Positions 1-9,136 of a stretch of DNA of 39,323 nt are shown here, piece after piece. Source of the DNA: an uncultured Aquimarina sp. (GTDB lineage: Bacteria > Bacteroidota > Bacteroidia > Flavobacteriales > Flavobacteriaceae); contig CANLCT010000041.1 in assembly GCA_947489195.1 (NCBI GenBank), forward strand, positions 1-39,323. Reading direction: 5' to 3'. Position 1 is the stretch's first letter, and each line of letters starts with the position of its first letter. Below the pieces are notes generated by a model. It saw nothing but the letters and a program-made list of their open reading frames with translations. It did not search any database and was not told the DNA's origin. The position numbers and the translations under genes were made by a program.

Positions 1-55
1 GTTAAGCCTGATAGCGCCAATGGTACTGCACTTGTGGGAGAGTAGGTCGCCGCCT
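1..55 (+). rRNA. rrf: 5S ribosomal RNA, 3' end (partial)
   Basis: The first ~55 bases match the conserved 3' half of bacterial 5S rRNA: the GCGCCAATGGTACTG segment, then GTGGGAGAGTAGGTCGCCGCC, the usual 3' end. The 5' part lies outside the window. A terminator follows directly, so this is the end of an rRNA operon transcribed rightwards. Confidence 0.92.
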
Positions 56-61
56 TTTTTG

Positions 62-96
62 AAACCTCTATTAGTTAATTAATAGAGGTTTTTTTT
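62..96 (+). terminator. Rho-independent terminator of the rRNA operon
   Basis: A 12-bp perfect stem (AAACCTCTATTA at 62-73 with TAATAGAGGTTT at 80-91) with a 6-base loop runs directly into a T tract. It sits a few bases after the 5S rRNA 3' end. Confidence 0.85.
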
Positions 97-188
97 GATC
101 TAAACTTAACATTTCTATTTGTGACTTTTTTTGAATTAATTTTAATATGTTAGCTTAGCTTTTTTAATATATAAAAGATATATGTGTA

Positions 189-497
189 CGTACTTCTGTT
201 ATTAAAATAGTTCAATATATTTTCATAATGGTTTTGTATAGTTCTAGCTATAGTGTTAAATGATTTAAAACCTTCTTTTTCAACTTGGTTGTACCATTTG
301 GCTAACTTAAGTCTAGCTACATTTTTATCATTATTATTTTCATATATGTATTTTAGTTTTTGAGCTAAGTTGTATGCCTTTTCTATTTTGGGATAAAGTT
401 TGAATAATATTGTGGCTCTGTTTTGTTGTGATGTTGTCCATTTGTTTTGAGTTTTGAATAACAGATACCTGCTTCTAGCTAGGAGTTGTCGTTTAGT
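189..497 (-). pseudogene. ISL3-family transposase fragment
   Basis: Read on the minus strand, bases 497 down to about 189 stay open and give a protein stretch typical of ISL3-family (IS204/IS1001/IS1165) transposases. Recognisable pieces in order are TKRQLLARSRYLLFK, NKWTTSQQNRA, LKLAKWYNQVEKEGFKSFNT and ILNYFNNRST. Known family members continue after NNRST into an N-A-S-A-E-S-F-N motif. Here the similarity stops at about base 189, so the DDE C-terminal end is missing. The N-terminal half is also missing, because the sequence switches to an IS66-like fragment at about base 498. There is no start codon and no terminal inverted repeats. It is a dead remnant. Confidence 0.82.
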
Positions 498-660
498 ATT
501 GCTGCTTTATGAGATCCACAGAATAGGCAATTTTTTGTGCCTATTGTCATGGGGCGGATGGCATTTTCAGTCAGGTTGATATCTAGTTCTATACGTCCCT
601 CTTCAAAGATGGCTTCTAGCTTTGGATATTGATTGACAAAATATTTTTTGTCAAAAATTT
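498..660 (-). pseudogene. IS66-family transposase C-terminal fragment
   Basis: On the minus strand this stretch encodes a piece of the IS66 TnpC catalytic C-terminal region. The readable core is YPKLEAIFEEGRIELDIN, then LTENAIRPMTIG, then LFCGSHKAA, matching the family pattern GRIELDNN..EN.IRP...G.KN.LF.GSH..A that carries the last acidic catalytic residue. The frame hits a TAA stop just upstream (about 662) and is broken downstream at about 500, where ISL3-type sequence takes over (its frame ends at 479-481). It is a remnant in the same orientation as the ISL3 fragment. Confidence 0.78.
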
Positions 661-999
661 AGTAAGATAATTCTTTCTTTTGTCATTGCTATTGTGGTTT
701 AATAATTTATTAGTTGATTTTAAGTGAGTTAATTTAATTTGCGTTAAGTGTTTAAAAAAAATAAATTCAACCATATGTTTATCAGGCAATTACGTGTTTA
801 TTGAAAAACACTTTAGAAACTTGTTTTTTTAGAATAAAATTATAATGTTTTCATAGTTTGTAAATAAGGTTTTTAGTAAAATATCAAATATTAACATTCA
901 AAATTGTAATAAGATTATGATTTTAAATAAATAATTGTATTTTTGGTTGTGAGATGCATGTATACTTGTGTTTACAAACAAATTAACTAAACTATTTTT
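661..999. other. Intergenic leader upstream of the susC-like gene
   Basis: About 340 bases of very AT-rich sequence with no coding potential on either strand that I can support. It holds a weak inverted repeat (GTGTTT/AAACAC around 790-808) and one -7-like promoter element (938-945). No regulator gene or riboswitch is recognisable. Confidence 0.5.
938..945 (+). promoter_or_regulatory. Possible Bacteroidota -7 promoter element for the susC-like gene
   Basis: TATTTTTG fits the TAnnTTTG -7 consensus of Bacteroidota promoters and lies about 55 bases before the ATG. No TTG/TTTG -33 element is visible at the expected spacing, so this is weak. Confidence 0.28.
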
Positions 1000-3900
1000 A
1001 TGAGAACAAAAACTAAAAAAGGTCTGTTGGATTTTAAGCGAAAGAGGAGCTTGGGTTCAGTTGTACCATTACTGTTTTTAGCAACAGGATTCAATGTAGT
1101 TTCTGCAAATGGTGTTGAAACTTTTTTTAATAATAATTACGAAAACGATGGAGTAAGTGTTGTTGTGCAAACTATAACAGGTACTGTCATAGATGCAGAT
1201 GGAATTCCATTACCAGGAGCAACCGTGGTAATAAAAGGAACAAGTAAGGGAACACAAACAGATTTTGATGGTAACTTTGTTATTGATGCAAATGCAGAAG
1301 ATGTGTTAGAGATTTCTTATGTAGGTTTTAAAACACAGGAAGTTGTAGTTGGAGATCAGACATCTTTAAATATTTCATTAGAACAAGATATTGATGCACT
1401 TAATGAAGTTGTGGTAATTGGTTATGGTACCGCTAAAAAGAGTGATTTAACAGGAGCTGTTTCTCAGATTAAATCGGATCAATATGACAAACAACCTATT
1501 ACTAGAGTGGAAGATATTTTGCAAGGTAGATCAGCAGGGGTTAGTATTCAGAAAACGAATGGTTCAGCAGGTGCAGGAGCTAAGATACGTGTAAGAGGGG
1601 TTAATTCAATAACAGGTAGTCAGGATCCACTAGTAGTTGTAGATGGAGTTTTTGGAGGAGATTTAAGAACAATAAATCCAGATGATATTGCATCTATTGA
1701 AGTTTTGAAAGATGCTGCTTCACTTACGCTTTTTGGTTCGCAGGGTTCAAATGGAGTTATTTTGGTAACAACAAAAAAAGGAAAAGGAAAGCCACAAGTC
1801 AAAATAGACTATTTTTCTTCAATTTCTGTATTGAGAAAAAAATATGAGGATCGTTTGTCTCCACAAGATTTTGCCAGAGGAGTTAATTTAAATAGGCCTG
1901 ATTTTTTTAGTGCTGAAGAAATTGAAGAAATTGGAAGAACGGGAACAGATTATGAAAAAGAATTATTTACAACTGCTCATAGCCAAAACATTTCGGCATC
2001 TGTTAGTGGAGGTAGTGATAATTTAAATTATTTTATTTCAGGTAATTATATTGATCAAGAAGGTATTGTTATTACAAACAATTATGAACGTTTTTCTTCA
2101 AGAGCTAATTTATCATCTAAAGTAACTGATAAATTAACTGTAGGATTAAATTTATATGGAAGTAGAGAAACTGAAATAAATGATCCGAATAGTTTTGATC
2201 AAACTTTAGGAGGGTTAACTTTAAGAGCATTGGCTTTTGATCCAACGACACCAGTTTTAGATGAAAATGGTAATTTTAATAGAACTGCTTTATTAAGACC
2301 TGGAAGAGTAGCTTTAGGAGCAACTAATGCTGCTAATCCAATTGCAGCTTTAAGAGAAAGTAATAGAAAAAGAGTGGCTGATCGATTAAATGCTACTTTT
2401 GATGTGAAGTATAAATTCACAAATTCATTTAAATATAACCTGATTGCTTCTGGAACGACATTAAATGAAAACATAAATGGTTTTATTATTGATAATGGAG
2501 GAGTAGGTAATGTGAGATTTGATAATAGAAAGTTTACAGATTATCAAATAAGTAATATTTTTAACTGGAACAAAACTTTTGGAATACATGGTTTTGATGT
2601 AACTGGAGTGTATGAAATACGTGGAAGAAGACAAGAGACAAATGCTTATGAAATAGCAGGAACTCAAGCAGATAGGTTTTTCTTGTCAGATAATGAAAAT
2701 GTTGTTAATGAAGATGTTACTAATGGAGGTAATGTGAGAACAATAGAATCGTATTTAGGGCGTATTAATTATGATATTAATAAAAGTTTATTTTTAACAG
2801 GTGCATTAAGAGTTGATAGAAGTTCAAATTTTTTAGATCCTACGGGCTATTTTGCGTCTGGGGCTATTGCGTATAGTTTTAATAGATTAGCATTTATTGA
2901 AGAAGGTAATGGAACATTGAGCAATTTAAAGTTAAGAGCAAGTTGGGGGCAAACAGGGAATCAAGATATCGATGCCAATGCTATTATTGCAACTGATGAT
3001 GATTCTAGAGAATTTACAGCAGTAATAGGATTAGATCAGATTCCGGGTAGTGGACCGCAAAGAGCACCAAGACCTAATGTGACTTGGGAATCAACTGAAC
3101 AAACAAATTTTGGTGTTGATTTAGGCTTTGTAAATAATAGAATTAATTTTTCTTTTGATTACTTTATAAAAGATATTAGTGATTTGTTGTTAGATACGGA
3201 AATACCTGTTAGTGAAATAATTACAACAGATAATGTTGGCGAAATTGAAAATAAAGGTTTTGATTTTACTATTGGTGCAGCAATTATTGAGAAAGATAAC
3301 TTTACTTGGGATGCCAATTTGGCATTTACTTTTGTAGAAAACGAAATTAAAGAATTATCTAATAATTCGGAAACTATATTACTAGCGAATAGAAATCAAA
3401 CTTCTATTTCGGGCTCAGGAGCAAATTTGACAGAGTTACGTGTAGGGGGATCAATAGGTGATTTTGTTGGACAGCGATTTTTAGGAATAGCGCAAGAAGA
3501 TAGTACGCCAGATGTTGGGCCAGCTATAACCGCTGGAGATCCATTATTTTTGAGAGATGAAGATGGAAATATTGTATTAGAAAAAATAGGTAATGGTACA
3601 CCTACTACCACTTGGGGATTAAATAATACATTTGTTTTTAAAAATTGGGATTTAAATATTTTTGTTCAAGGGGCACATGGGTTTGAGGTGTATAACCAAG
3701 CCAGAGCAGCATTATCTGGTCCATCTGGTCCATTTTCAGATTATTATACTAATGATGTTTTTAACGCATTTACACCAGAGAATCCATCAAATGAAGTGGG
3801 TAGATTAGGGACACCTAACAATACGGATTCATCTAGATTTGTGGAAGATGGTAGTTATGTACGTTTAAGTAATGTAACATTAGGACATACATTAAAAGAA

Positions 3901-4101
3901 CCTTTTAAAGGCGTTAATTATATTAAGATTTATGCTAGTGGTCAAAACTTATTATTGATTACTGATTTTAGTGGTTATGATCCAGAAGGGACTTCACAAT
4001 TAAGAAATATGGGTCAAGGAGGAGATATAAATTCGGGAATTAATTTTGGTGCTATACCAAATCCACTTACCATTAATTTAGGAGTTAAATTAGGTTTTTA
4101 A
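1000..4101 (+). CDS. SusC/RagA-like TonB-dependent outer-membrane transporter
   Basis: This 1033-residue protein is an outer-membrane TonB-dependent transporter of the SusC class, which imports oligosaccharides or other nutrients with a SusD partner using TonB energy. An N-terminal signal peptide (about 1-37, ending VVSANG) precedes a carboxypeptidase-regulatory-like domain at about 58-131 (GTVIDADGIPLPGATV). Next comes the conserved TonB-box/linker ALNEVVVIGYGTAKKSDLTG (about 133-152), then the plug (LQGRSAGV, VRGVNSI, VDGV, IEVLKDAASL, GSNGVILVTTKKG; to about 260). The rest is a beta-barrel ending in phenylalanine, as usual. Length is normal for SusC. The susD-like gene starts 11 bases after the stop, so the two are co-transcribed. 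No glycosidase, sulfatase or sigma/anti-sigma gene is adjacent, so the substrate cannot be inferred. Confidence 0.96.
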   Translation: MRTKTKKGLLDFKRKRSLGSVVPLLFLATGFNVVSANGVETFFNNNYENDGVSVVVQTITGTVIDADGIPLPGATVVIKGTSKGTQTDFDGNFVIDANAEDVLEISYVGFKTQEVVVGDQTSLNISLEQDIDALNEVVVIGYGTAKKSDLTGAVSQIKSDQYDKQPITRVEDILQGRSAGVSIQKTNGSAGAGAKIRVRGVNSITGSQDPLVVVDGVFGGDLRTINPDDIASIEVLKDAASLTLFGSQGSNGVILVTTKKGKGKPQVKIDYFSSISVLRKKYEDRLSPQDFARGVNLNRPDFFSAEEIEEIGRTGTDYEKELFTTAHSQNISASVSGGSDNLNYFISGNYIDQEGIVITNNYERFSSRANLSSKVTDKLTVGLNLYGSRETEINDPNSFDQTLGGLTLRALAFDPTTPVLDENGNFNRTALLRPGRVALGATNAANPIAALRESNRKRVADRLNATFDVKYKFTNSFKYNLIASGTTLNENINGFIIDNGGVGNVRFDNRKFTDYQISNIFNWNKTFGIHGFDVTGVYEIRGRRQETNAYEIAGTQADRFFLSDNENVVNEDVTNGGNVRTIESYLGRINYDINKSLFLTGALRVDRSSNFLDPTGYFASGAIAYSFNRLAFIEEGNGTLSNLKLRASWGQTGNQDIDANAIIATDDDSREFTAVIGLDQIPGSGPQRAPRPNVTWESTEQTNFGVDLGFVNNRINFSFDYFIKDISDLLLDTEIPVSEIITTDNVGEIENKGFDFTIGAAIIEKDNFTWDANLAFTFVENEIKELSNNSETILLANRNQTSISGSGANLTELRVGGSIGDFVGQRFLGIAQEDSTPDVGPAITAGDPLFLRDEDGNIVLEKIGNGTPTTTWGLNNTFVFKNWDLNIFVQGAHGFEVYNQARAALSGPSGPFSDYYTNDVFNAFTPENPSNEVGRLGTPNNTDSSRFVEDGSYVRLSNVTLGHTLKEPFKGVNYIKIYASGQNLLLITDFSGYDPEGTSQLRNMGQGGDINSGINFGAIPNPLTINLGVKLGF

Positions 4102-4112
4102 ATTTGTTATTT

Positions 4113-5654
4113 ATGAAAAATGTTAATAAAATGAGAGGAATTGTAGGATCAATAGCTTCAGTTATTTTAGTATTGAATTTTACAAGTTGTGCAGATATTG
4201 AAGCTGACCAATCAGATTTTCAGTTACCAGCAGGAAGGTTTGAGGCTATAAATAGTTTTGAGAGAAATGTATTTGGTATCTATGGAACAATGAATAGAAC
4301 AGCCAGAAAAACTACATTTCATGCAGCTACATGGGCTGGTGATGATATTACTACATTTAGAGCGGCTAATAAAGCTGATTTTAGGCAATTTGATCAAAGA
4401 AATGTAGAAACTACAAATACTAGATTATTAGATAATTGGAATGGTTTATACAATATAATAAACAATGCAAGTAATGCTCTTGCTAGAGCTGAGGGTCTAT
4501 CAGATTTATTTAATGAAGAAGAGGAAGTTAATCGTATTAATAGAATCTCAGGAGAAGCACTTTTTTTAAGAGCTATTTCTTATCATATGTTGGTAAGAGT
4601 GCACGGGGATATACCACTTAACAATGAGCTTTTTCCTTCTTCTGCACCTGTAAAGGCTGGTACATTAGCAGTTTATGAGCAAATTGAATCTGACTTGTTG
4701 ACAGCTATTGAATTGCTGCCTGATTTATATCCAGATGTACTTGCTGGTGCGCCAAGACCAAATAAAGGTAGTGCAAGATCAATTTTAGCCAGAGTTTATA
4801 TGGATTGGGCAGGTTTTCCGTTAAGGGATACATCTAAGTATGACTTAGCTATGAAAACCGCTAAAGAAGTTATGGATAATGCTGAAGCACATAATTTTAG
4901 AATGCTTGAAAATTTTGAGGATTTGTGGAGACAAGATGCTAATTTTGTTGATGAGTCAGTATTTTCATTGATTTATTTAAACGTGACTGGAGAAACGAAT
5001 TTTCTGGAACAACAGAAATTTGGTGCTGTAGGAATTTCTGGTGACTTTGGTGGCTGGGAAGAAACATTTGCTGAAATACGTTATTTTGAAGATTTTCCAA
5101 AAGGTCCAAGAAAAGATGCAACTTTTAGAATGGACGTAGATTGGAAAAACTTTACCACTCAAGCTAGTCCTTTATTTGCCAAGATAGCAGGGTTGCCGAG
5201 TGATTCTTATGGGACTCAACAATTTCAAACGAACAAAAGTGATTTTTTCATGAGATACCCAGAGGTATTATTGATTTATGCTGAAGCAGCTGGTAGGAGC
5301 GGTAATGTTACTCCAGAGGCATGGGAAGCACTAAATGTTGTTAGGAGAAGAGCTAATGGTTTACCTTTAAATACTCCAGATGCATCAGTTGATTTGGCTA
5401 CAGGTGATATTGCGGAATTAGCATTTACAGAGAGAAAATGGGAATTTGGAGGAGAATATTTACGTTGGTGGGATTTAGTCCGAATGGAGAGAGTAGAAGA
5501 GGCATTATCAAATAGAAATCCACAAGTTTCAAGAAACGCAGCTGGTGATTTATTAGAAGAAACAAATGCAATTATAGGTTCTTTAGGGACGGATAATTAT
5601 TTTTCGCCAATACCTCAATCTATACAGGAGGAAGCTCCAAGTTTGAAAGATTAA
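4113..5654 (+). CDS. SusD/RagB-like substrate-binding outer-membrane lipoprotein
   Basis: A 513-residue SusD/RagB-family lipoprotein, the surface lid that captures ligand for the SusC-like transporter encoded just upstream. An upstream TTG at 4104 is in frame, but the ATG at 4113 gives a proper lipoprotein signal (MKNVNKMRGI, hydrophobic stretch, then FTSC with the lipidated cysteine at residue 26), so I start there. Family hallmarks include the helical region around LDNWNGLYNIINNASNALA, the segment GEALFLRAISYHMLVRVHGD, the RSILARVYMDWAG tetratricopeptide-like helices, and the C-terminal LAFTERKWEFGGEYLRWWDL motif followed by FSPIPQSI. Length is typical. A strong terminator follows within 25 bases, so susC-susD form one unit. 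Confidence 0.96.
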   Translation: MKNVNKMRGIVGSIASVILVLNFTSCADIEADQSDFQLPAGRFEAINSFERNVFGIYGTMNRTARKTTFHAATWAGDDITTFRAANKADFRQFDQRNVETTNTRLLDNWNGLYNIINNASNALARAEGLSDLFNEEEEVNRINRISGEALFLRAISYHMLVRVHGDIPLNNELFPSSAPVKAGTLAVYEQIESDLLTAIELLPDLYPDVLAGAPRPNKGSARSILARVYMDWAGFPLRDTSKYDLAMKTAKEVMDNAEAHNFRMLENFEDLWRQDANFVDESVFSLIYLNVTGETNFLEQQKFGAVGISGDFGGWEETFAEIRYFEDFPKGPRKDATFRMDVDWKNFTTQASPLFAKIAGLPSDSYGTQQFQTNKSDFFMRYPEVLLIYAEAAGRSGNVTPEAWEALNVVRRRANGLPLNTPDASVDLATGDIAELAFTERKWEFGGEYLRWWDLVRMERVEEALSNRNPQVSRNAAGDLLEETNAIIGSLGTDNYFSPIPQSIQEEAPSLKD

Positions 5655-5676
5655 TTTTTAATAAAATATTTATAAA

Positions 5677-5712
5677 TAAAACGGCAAGTTGTAAGCGCAA
5701 CTTGCCGTTTTT
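5677..5712 (+). terminator. Rho-independent terminator after the susCD pair
   Basis: A stem of about 14 bp (AAACGGCAAGTTG with CAACTTGCCGTTT) around a TAAGCG loop, followed by T-rich sequence, begins 23 bases after the susD-like stop codon. It separates the susCD unit from the next gene. Confidence 0.9.
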
Positions 5713-5714
5713 GT

Positions 5715-5745
5715 TTTGCTTTTATTTAAATTTATCAAGTATTTG
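5715..5745 (+). promoter_or_regulatory. Possible promoter of the VCBS/ASPIC lipoprotein gene
   Basis: TTTG at 5715-5718 and AGTATTTG at 5738-5745 are 19 bases apart and resemble the Bacteroidota TTTG / TAnnTTTG pair, with the TA of the -7 box replaced by AG. The site lies between the terminator and the ATG at 5775, where a promoter is needed. The match is imperfect. Confidence 0.28.
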
Positions 5746-5774
5746 TTTAAAGCCCAATAGGCTAAAGTTATTTT

Positions 5775-8700
5775 ATGAAATTCAATATGTTTTTTAAATT
5801 TTTTATTTGTTATAGTGTTACTTTGGTTTTGTTTTTTTCCTGCAAAAATGAGGTCAAAAAAGATAAAAATGATCTTATAGTCAACAAAAAAGAAACAGAA
5901 GAGGTAATTGAAAAAAAGTTGTTTTCACAAGTAAAGCCTCAAAGTTCAAATATCACTTTCCAAAACAAACTTACAGAAGACTTGGACTTCAACTATTACC
6001 AATACATGTATTCTTATATAGGTGCAGGAGTAGCTTCAGGTGATTTTAATAATGATGGTTTAGAAGATTTGTTTTTTGTATCAAATAGTAATGTGTGTAA
6101 ACTATATAAGAATAAAGGAAATCTTGTTTTTGAAGACGTATCTTTAAATACGAATATTAGTCCTCAAAAAGGTTTCAATACAGGGGTGACTACGATAGAT
6201 ATTAATAATGATGGTTTATTGGACATTTACTTGGTGCGAGGAGGTTTGGATTTTACTGATGCCAAGTTTGAGAATTTGCTTTATGTGAATCAAGGCGATT
6301 TTAAATTTAAAGAAGAAGCAAAAAAGTATGGATTGAATGATGCTAATAGAGGTATTCAAGCCACTTTTTTTGATATGGATAACGATAATGATTTAGACGT
6401 ATTTATATCAAATACCCCAGACATTGATGGGAAAACAAAAAATATTGTCGATTTAAATAAGCAACAGAAAAATCCAGCTTCTCAAAAATTATTAGGGAAT
6501 GATAAATTATATGAAAATTTAGGCAATGGTAAATTCAAAGATATCTCTGTAAAAGCGGGCTTACATTATGACATTGGTTTTGGCTTAAATCCGCAAGTTG
6601 GTGATTTAAACGGAGACGGTTTTCTGGATATTTATGTGTGCAATGATTTTAAAGTACCCGATTTTGCCTACATAAATAATGGAAATAAAACCTTTACCGA
6701 TAAGCGTGATGAATTGTTTAAACATATTTCTCATAATAGTATGGGGAGTGATATTGTAGATATTAATAATGATGGGAAGTTTGATGTATTAACATTAGAT
6801 ATGAACCCGGAAGATTATTTGCGATCAAAAACAACCATGTCGATGACTTCCATACCTAAATTTGAGCAAATGGTAGCCAATAATTATCACCATCAGTACA
6901 TGCATAATATGCTGCAGGTTAATAATGGTAATAGTACCTTTAGTGAGGTATCAAATTTGTCAGGTATGGCAAATACCGATTGGAGTTGGTCAATTTTAGC
7001 AGCGGATTTAGATTTAGATGGGTTTGAAGATATGTATGTAACAAATGGCGTATTCAGAGATGTAATTGACCAAGATACTACTCAAGAAATTTTAAAAATC
7101 CTTAGAAAAAATAGAAGAAAACCAACTAAAGAAGATTTTTTACAGTTTACTAAAATGTTACCACAACAAAAATTAAAAAATTATTTCTTTAAAAATAATG
7201 GAGATTTATCATTTTCCAATACTACCGATGAATGGAGTGTTATTGAGCCTACATTTTCTAATGGAGCTATTTATGTGGATTTAGATAATGATGGAGATTT
7301 AGAAGTGGTTACTAATAACATAAATGAAACAGCAACGATATTAAAAAATAATGCTGTTGAATTAAATAAAGGAAATTTTTTAAAGCTAAATTTTATTGGA
7401 CCAGAAAAAAATAATAATGGACAAGGAGTGAAGGCTACGCTACATACAAATACAGGTAAAAAATATACTAGACAGTTAATTAATACAAGAGGTTTTTTAT
7501 CTTCAGTTTCTTCGACCTTACATTTTGGAATTCCTAAAAAAGATAGTATTACAAAGGTGAATATAAAATGGTTAGATGGGAAAACACAGCTACTAACTGA
7601 TGTAGTGGTAAATAAAACAGTTAGTGTTGAATATAATAATAGCACAACAATAAAAGCTAATAAAGAAGTATTAAAATCCGTTTTTAAAGAACAATCATTT
7701 AAATATAGTCATAGCGATCCTTATTTTAATGATTATAAATTACAATTGTTGTTGCCTTATAAATATTCGCAATTAGGTCCAGCCAAAGCAGTAGGCGATG
7801 TTAATGGAGATGGAGTAGAAGATGTTTTTTTAGGAGGAGGATTTGAGCAAGAGGCCACATTGCTTTTAGGAAGTAAAAATGGCCGTTTTACAAGGAAAGT
7901 TCAAAAAGATTTTGCAGCGGATGCAAGATATGAGGATATATCAGCTACTTTTTTTGATGTAGATAATGATGGAGATCTAGACTTATATGTAGGTTCTGGA
8001 AGTTATGAATTTTCGCCTCGTTCAGGGGGGTTACAAGATCGTTTTTATGAGAATAACGGAAATGGAGTTTTTACTAAAAAGAATGCAGCTATTCCCGAAT
8101 TAAACATAGTTACGACCGCAGTGGTTGCAGGAGATTATGATGGTGACGGAGATCAGGATTTATTTGTGGCTAGTGGTGTTGTTCCAGCAAAATATCCTAA
8201 TTCAGGATCTAGTTACTTGTTAAAAAATGAAAACGGAAAGTTTAGCATTGCAAACAGAGAAGTAGGTATTAATAATTTGGGAATGCTTAAAGATGCCGTA
8301 TTTAAAGATATTAATAAAGATGGAAAGCTTGACTTAATTGTGGCAGGAGAGTGGACTGGAATTCAAGTTTTATTAAATAAAAACGGAAAATTTTTAAAGA
8401 CCGATACATACAAAAAACTAGAGCAAGTAAAAGGTTGGTGGAATAAAATTTTGATTGAAGATGTAGATAATGATGGGGATTTGGACATTATAGCGGGTAA
8501 TTTGGGGTTGAATACGAAGTTTCATGCAAATACAGAAAAACCATTTCATGTGTATGCCAAGGATTTTGATGCCAATGGTGTAGAAGATATTGTATTAGCT
8601 AAAGATTATAATGGAAAACAAGTACCTGTTCGTGGGCGTACCTGTACATCCCAACAAATGCCCCATATAGCTAAAAAAATCCCAACATTTGAAGAGTTTG

Positions 8701-9122
8701 CCAATCTTGGAGTCGATGGTATTTTAGGTAAAGGCATTGATTCGGCTTTGCATTATGAAGTTAATGAGTTTCGTTCTGGAATTTTTTATAATGAGGGTGA
8801 AGACTTTAAATTTATACCATTCTCAAATGAAGTACAAACCTCTTTAGTTAATAGTATTATTTTCAAAGATTTTGATGCCGATGGTAAAAAGGATTTGTTA
8901 CTAGCTGGAAATAATTATCATTTTGAAGTAGAAACTACAAGATCAGATGCTGGAGTGGGAACATTTTTAAAAGGTGATGATAAAGGCAATTTTAAATGGC
9001 TATCGAATAAATATTCAGGATTTTTTGCAAATAAGGATGTTCGTCATATAGTAGATCTACCTAAACAAAAACAAGTACTAGTGCTTAATAATAATGATAC
9101 ACATCAGTTGTTTCGTTATTAA
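5775..9122 (+). CDS. FG-GAP/VCBS repeat lipoprotein with ASPIC/UnbV domain
   Basis: A 1115-residue exported lipoprotein. The signal ends LFFSC, with the lipidated cysteine at residue 23 followed by a lysine-rich linker. Two blocks of FG-GAP/VCBS-type calcium-binding repeats, of the form D-x-N-x-D-G-x-x-D, are separated by an ASPIC/UnbV domain. The first block spans about residues 85-520 (for example DFNNDGLEDLFF, DINNDGLLDIYL, DLNGDGFLDIYV). The ASPIC/UnbV domain lies at about 533-620 (NFLKLNFIG, RGFLSSVSSTLHFGI, IKWLDGK). The second block spans about 656-1045 (DVNGDGVEDVFLGG, DVDNDGDLDLYVG, DINKDGKLDLIVAG). The repeats predict a beta-propeller surface protein binding glycans or ligands. Such genes are common next to SusC/SusD pairs in Flavobacteriia. 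The terminator upstream suggests separate or read-through transcription. The exact role is unknown. Confidence 0.93.
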   Translation: MKFNMFFKFFICYSVTLVLFFSCKNEVKKDKNDLIVNKKETEEVIEKKLFSQVKPQSSNITFQNKLTEDLDFNYYQYMYSYIGAGVASGDFNNDGLEDLFFVSNSNVCKLYKNKGNLVFEDVSLNTNISPQKGFNTGVTTIDINNDGLLDIYLVRGGLDFTDAKFENLLYVNQGDFKFKEEAKKYGLNDANRGIQATFFDMDNDNDLDVFISNTPDIDGKTKNIVDLNKQQKNPASQKLLGNDKLYENLGNGKFKDISVKAGLHYDIGFGLNPQVGDLNGDGFLDIYVCNDFKVPDFAYINNGNKTFTDKRDELFKHISHNSMGSDIVDINNDGKFDVLTLDMNPEDYLRSKTTMSMTSIPKFEQMVANNYHHQYMHNMLQVNNGNSTFSEVSNLSGMANTDWSWSILAADLDLDGFEDMYVTNGVFRDVIDQDTTQEILKILRKNRRKPTKEDFLQFTKMLPQQKLKNYFFKNNGDLSFSNTTDEWSVIEPTFSNGAIYVDLDNDGDLEVVTNNINETATILKNNAVELNKGNFLKLNFIGPEKNNNGQGVKATLHTNTGKKYTRQLINTRGFLSSVSSTLHFGIPKKDSITKVNIKWLDGKTQLLTDVVVNKTVSVEYNNSTTIKANKEVLKSVFKEQSFKYSHSDPYFNDYKLQLLLPYKYSQLGPAKAVGDVNGDGVEDVFLGGGFEQEATLLLGSKNGRFTRKVQKDFAADARYEDISATFFDVDNDGDLDLYVGSGSYEFSPRSGGLQDRFYENNGNGVFTKKNAAIPELNIVTTAVVAGDYDGDGDQDLFVASGVVPAKYPNSGSSYLLKNENGKFSIANREVGINNLGMLKDAVFKDINKDGKLDLIVAGEWTGIQVLLNKNGKFLKTDTYKKLEQVKGWWNKILIEDVDNDGDLDIIAGNLGLNTKFHANTEKPFHVYAKDFDANGVEDIVLAKDYNGKQVPVRGRTCTSQQMPHIAKKIPTFEEFANLGVDGILGKGIDSALHYEVNEFRSGIFYNEGEDFKFIPFSNEVQTSLVNSIIFKDFDADGKKDLLLAGNNYHFEVETTRSDAGVGTFLKGDDKGNFKWLSNKYSGFFANKDVRHIVDLPKQKQVLVLNNNDTHQLFRY

Positions 9123-9136
9123 GTTATAGGTTATTA

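Noticed and set aside
4104..4112. TTG start three codons upstream for the susD-like gene
   Set aside because: The ATG at 4113 gives a standard lipoprotein signal, and the extra residues add nothing.
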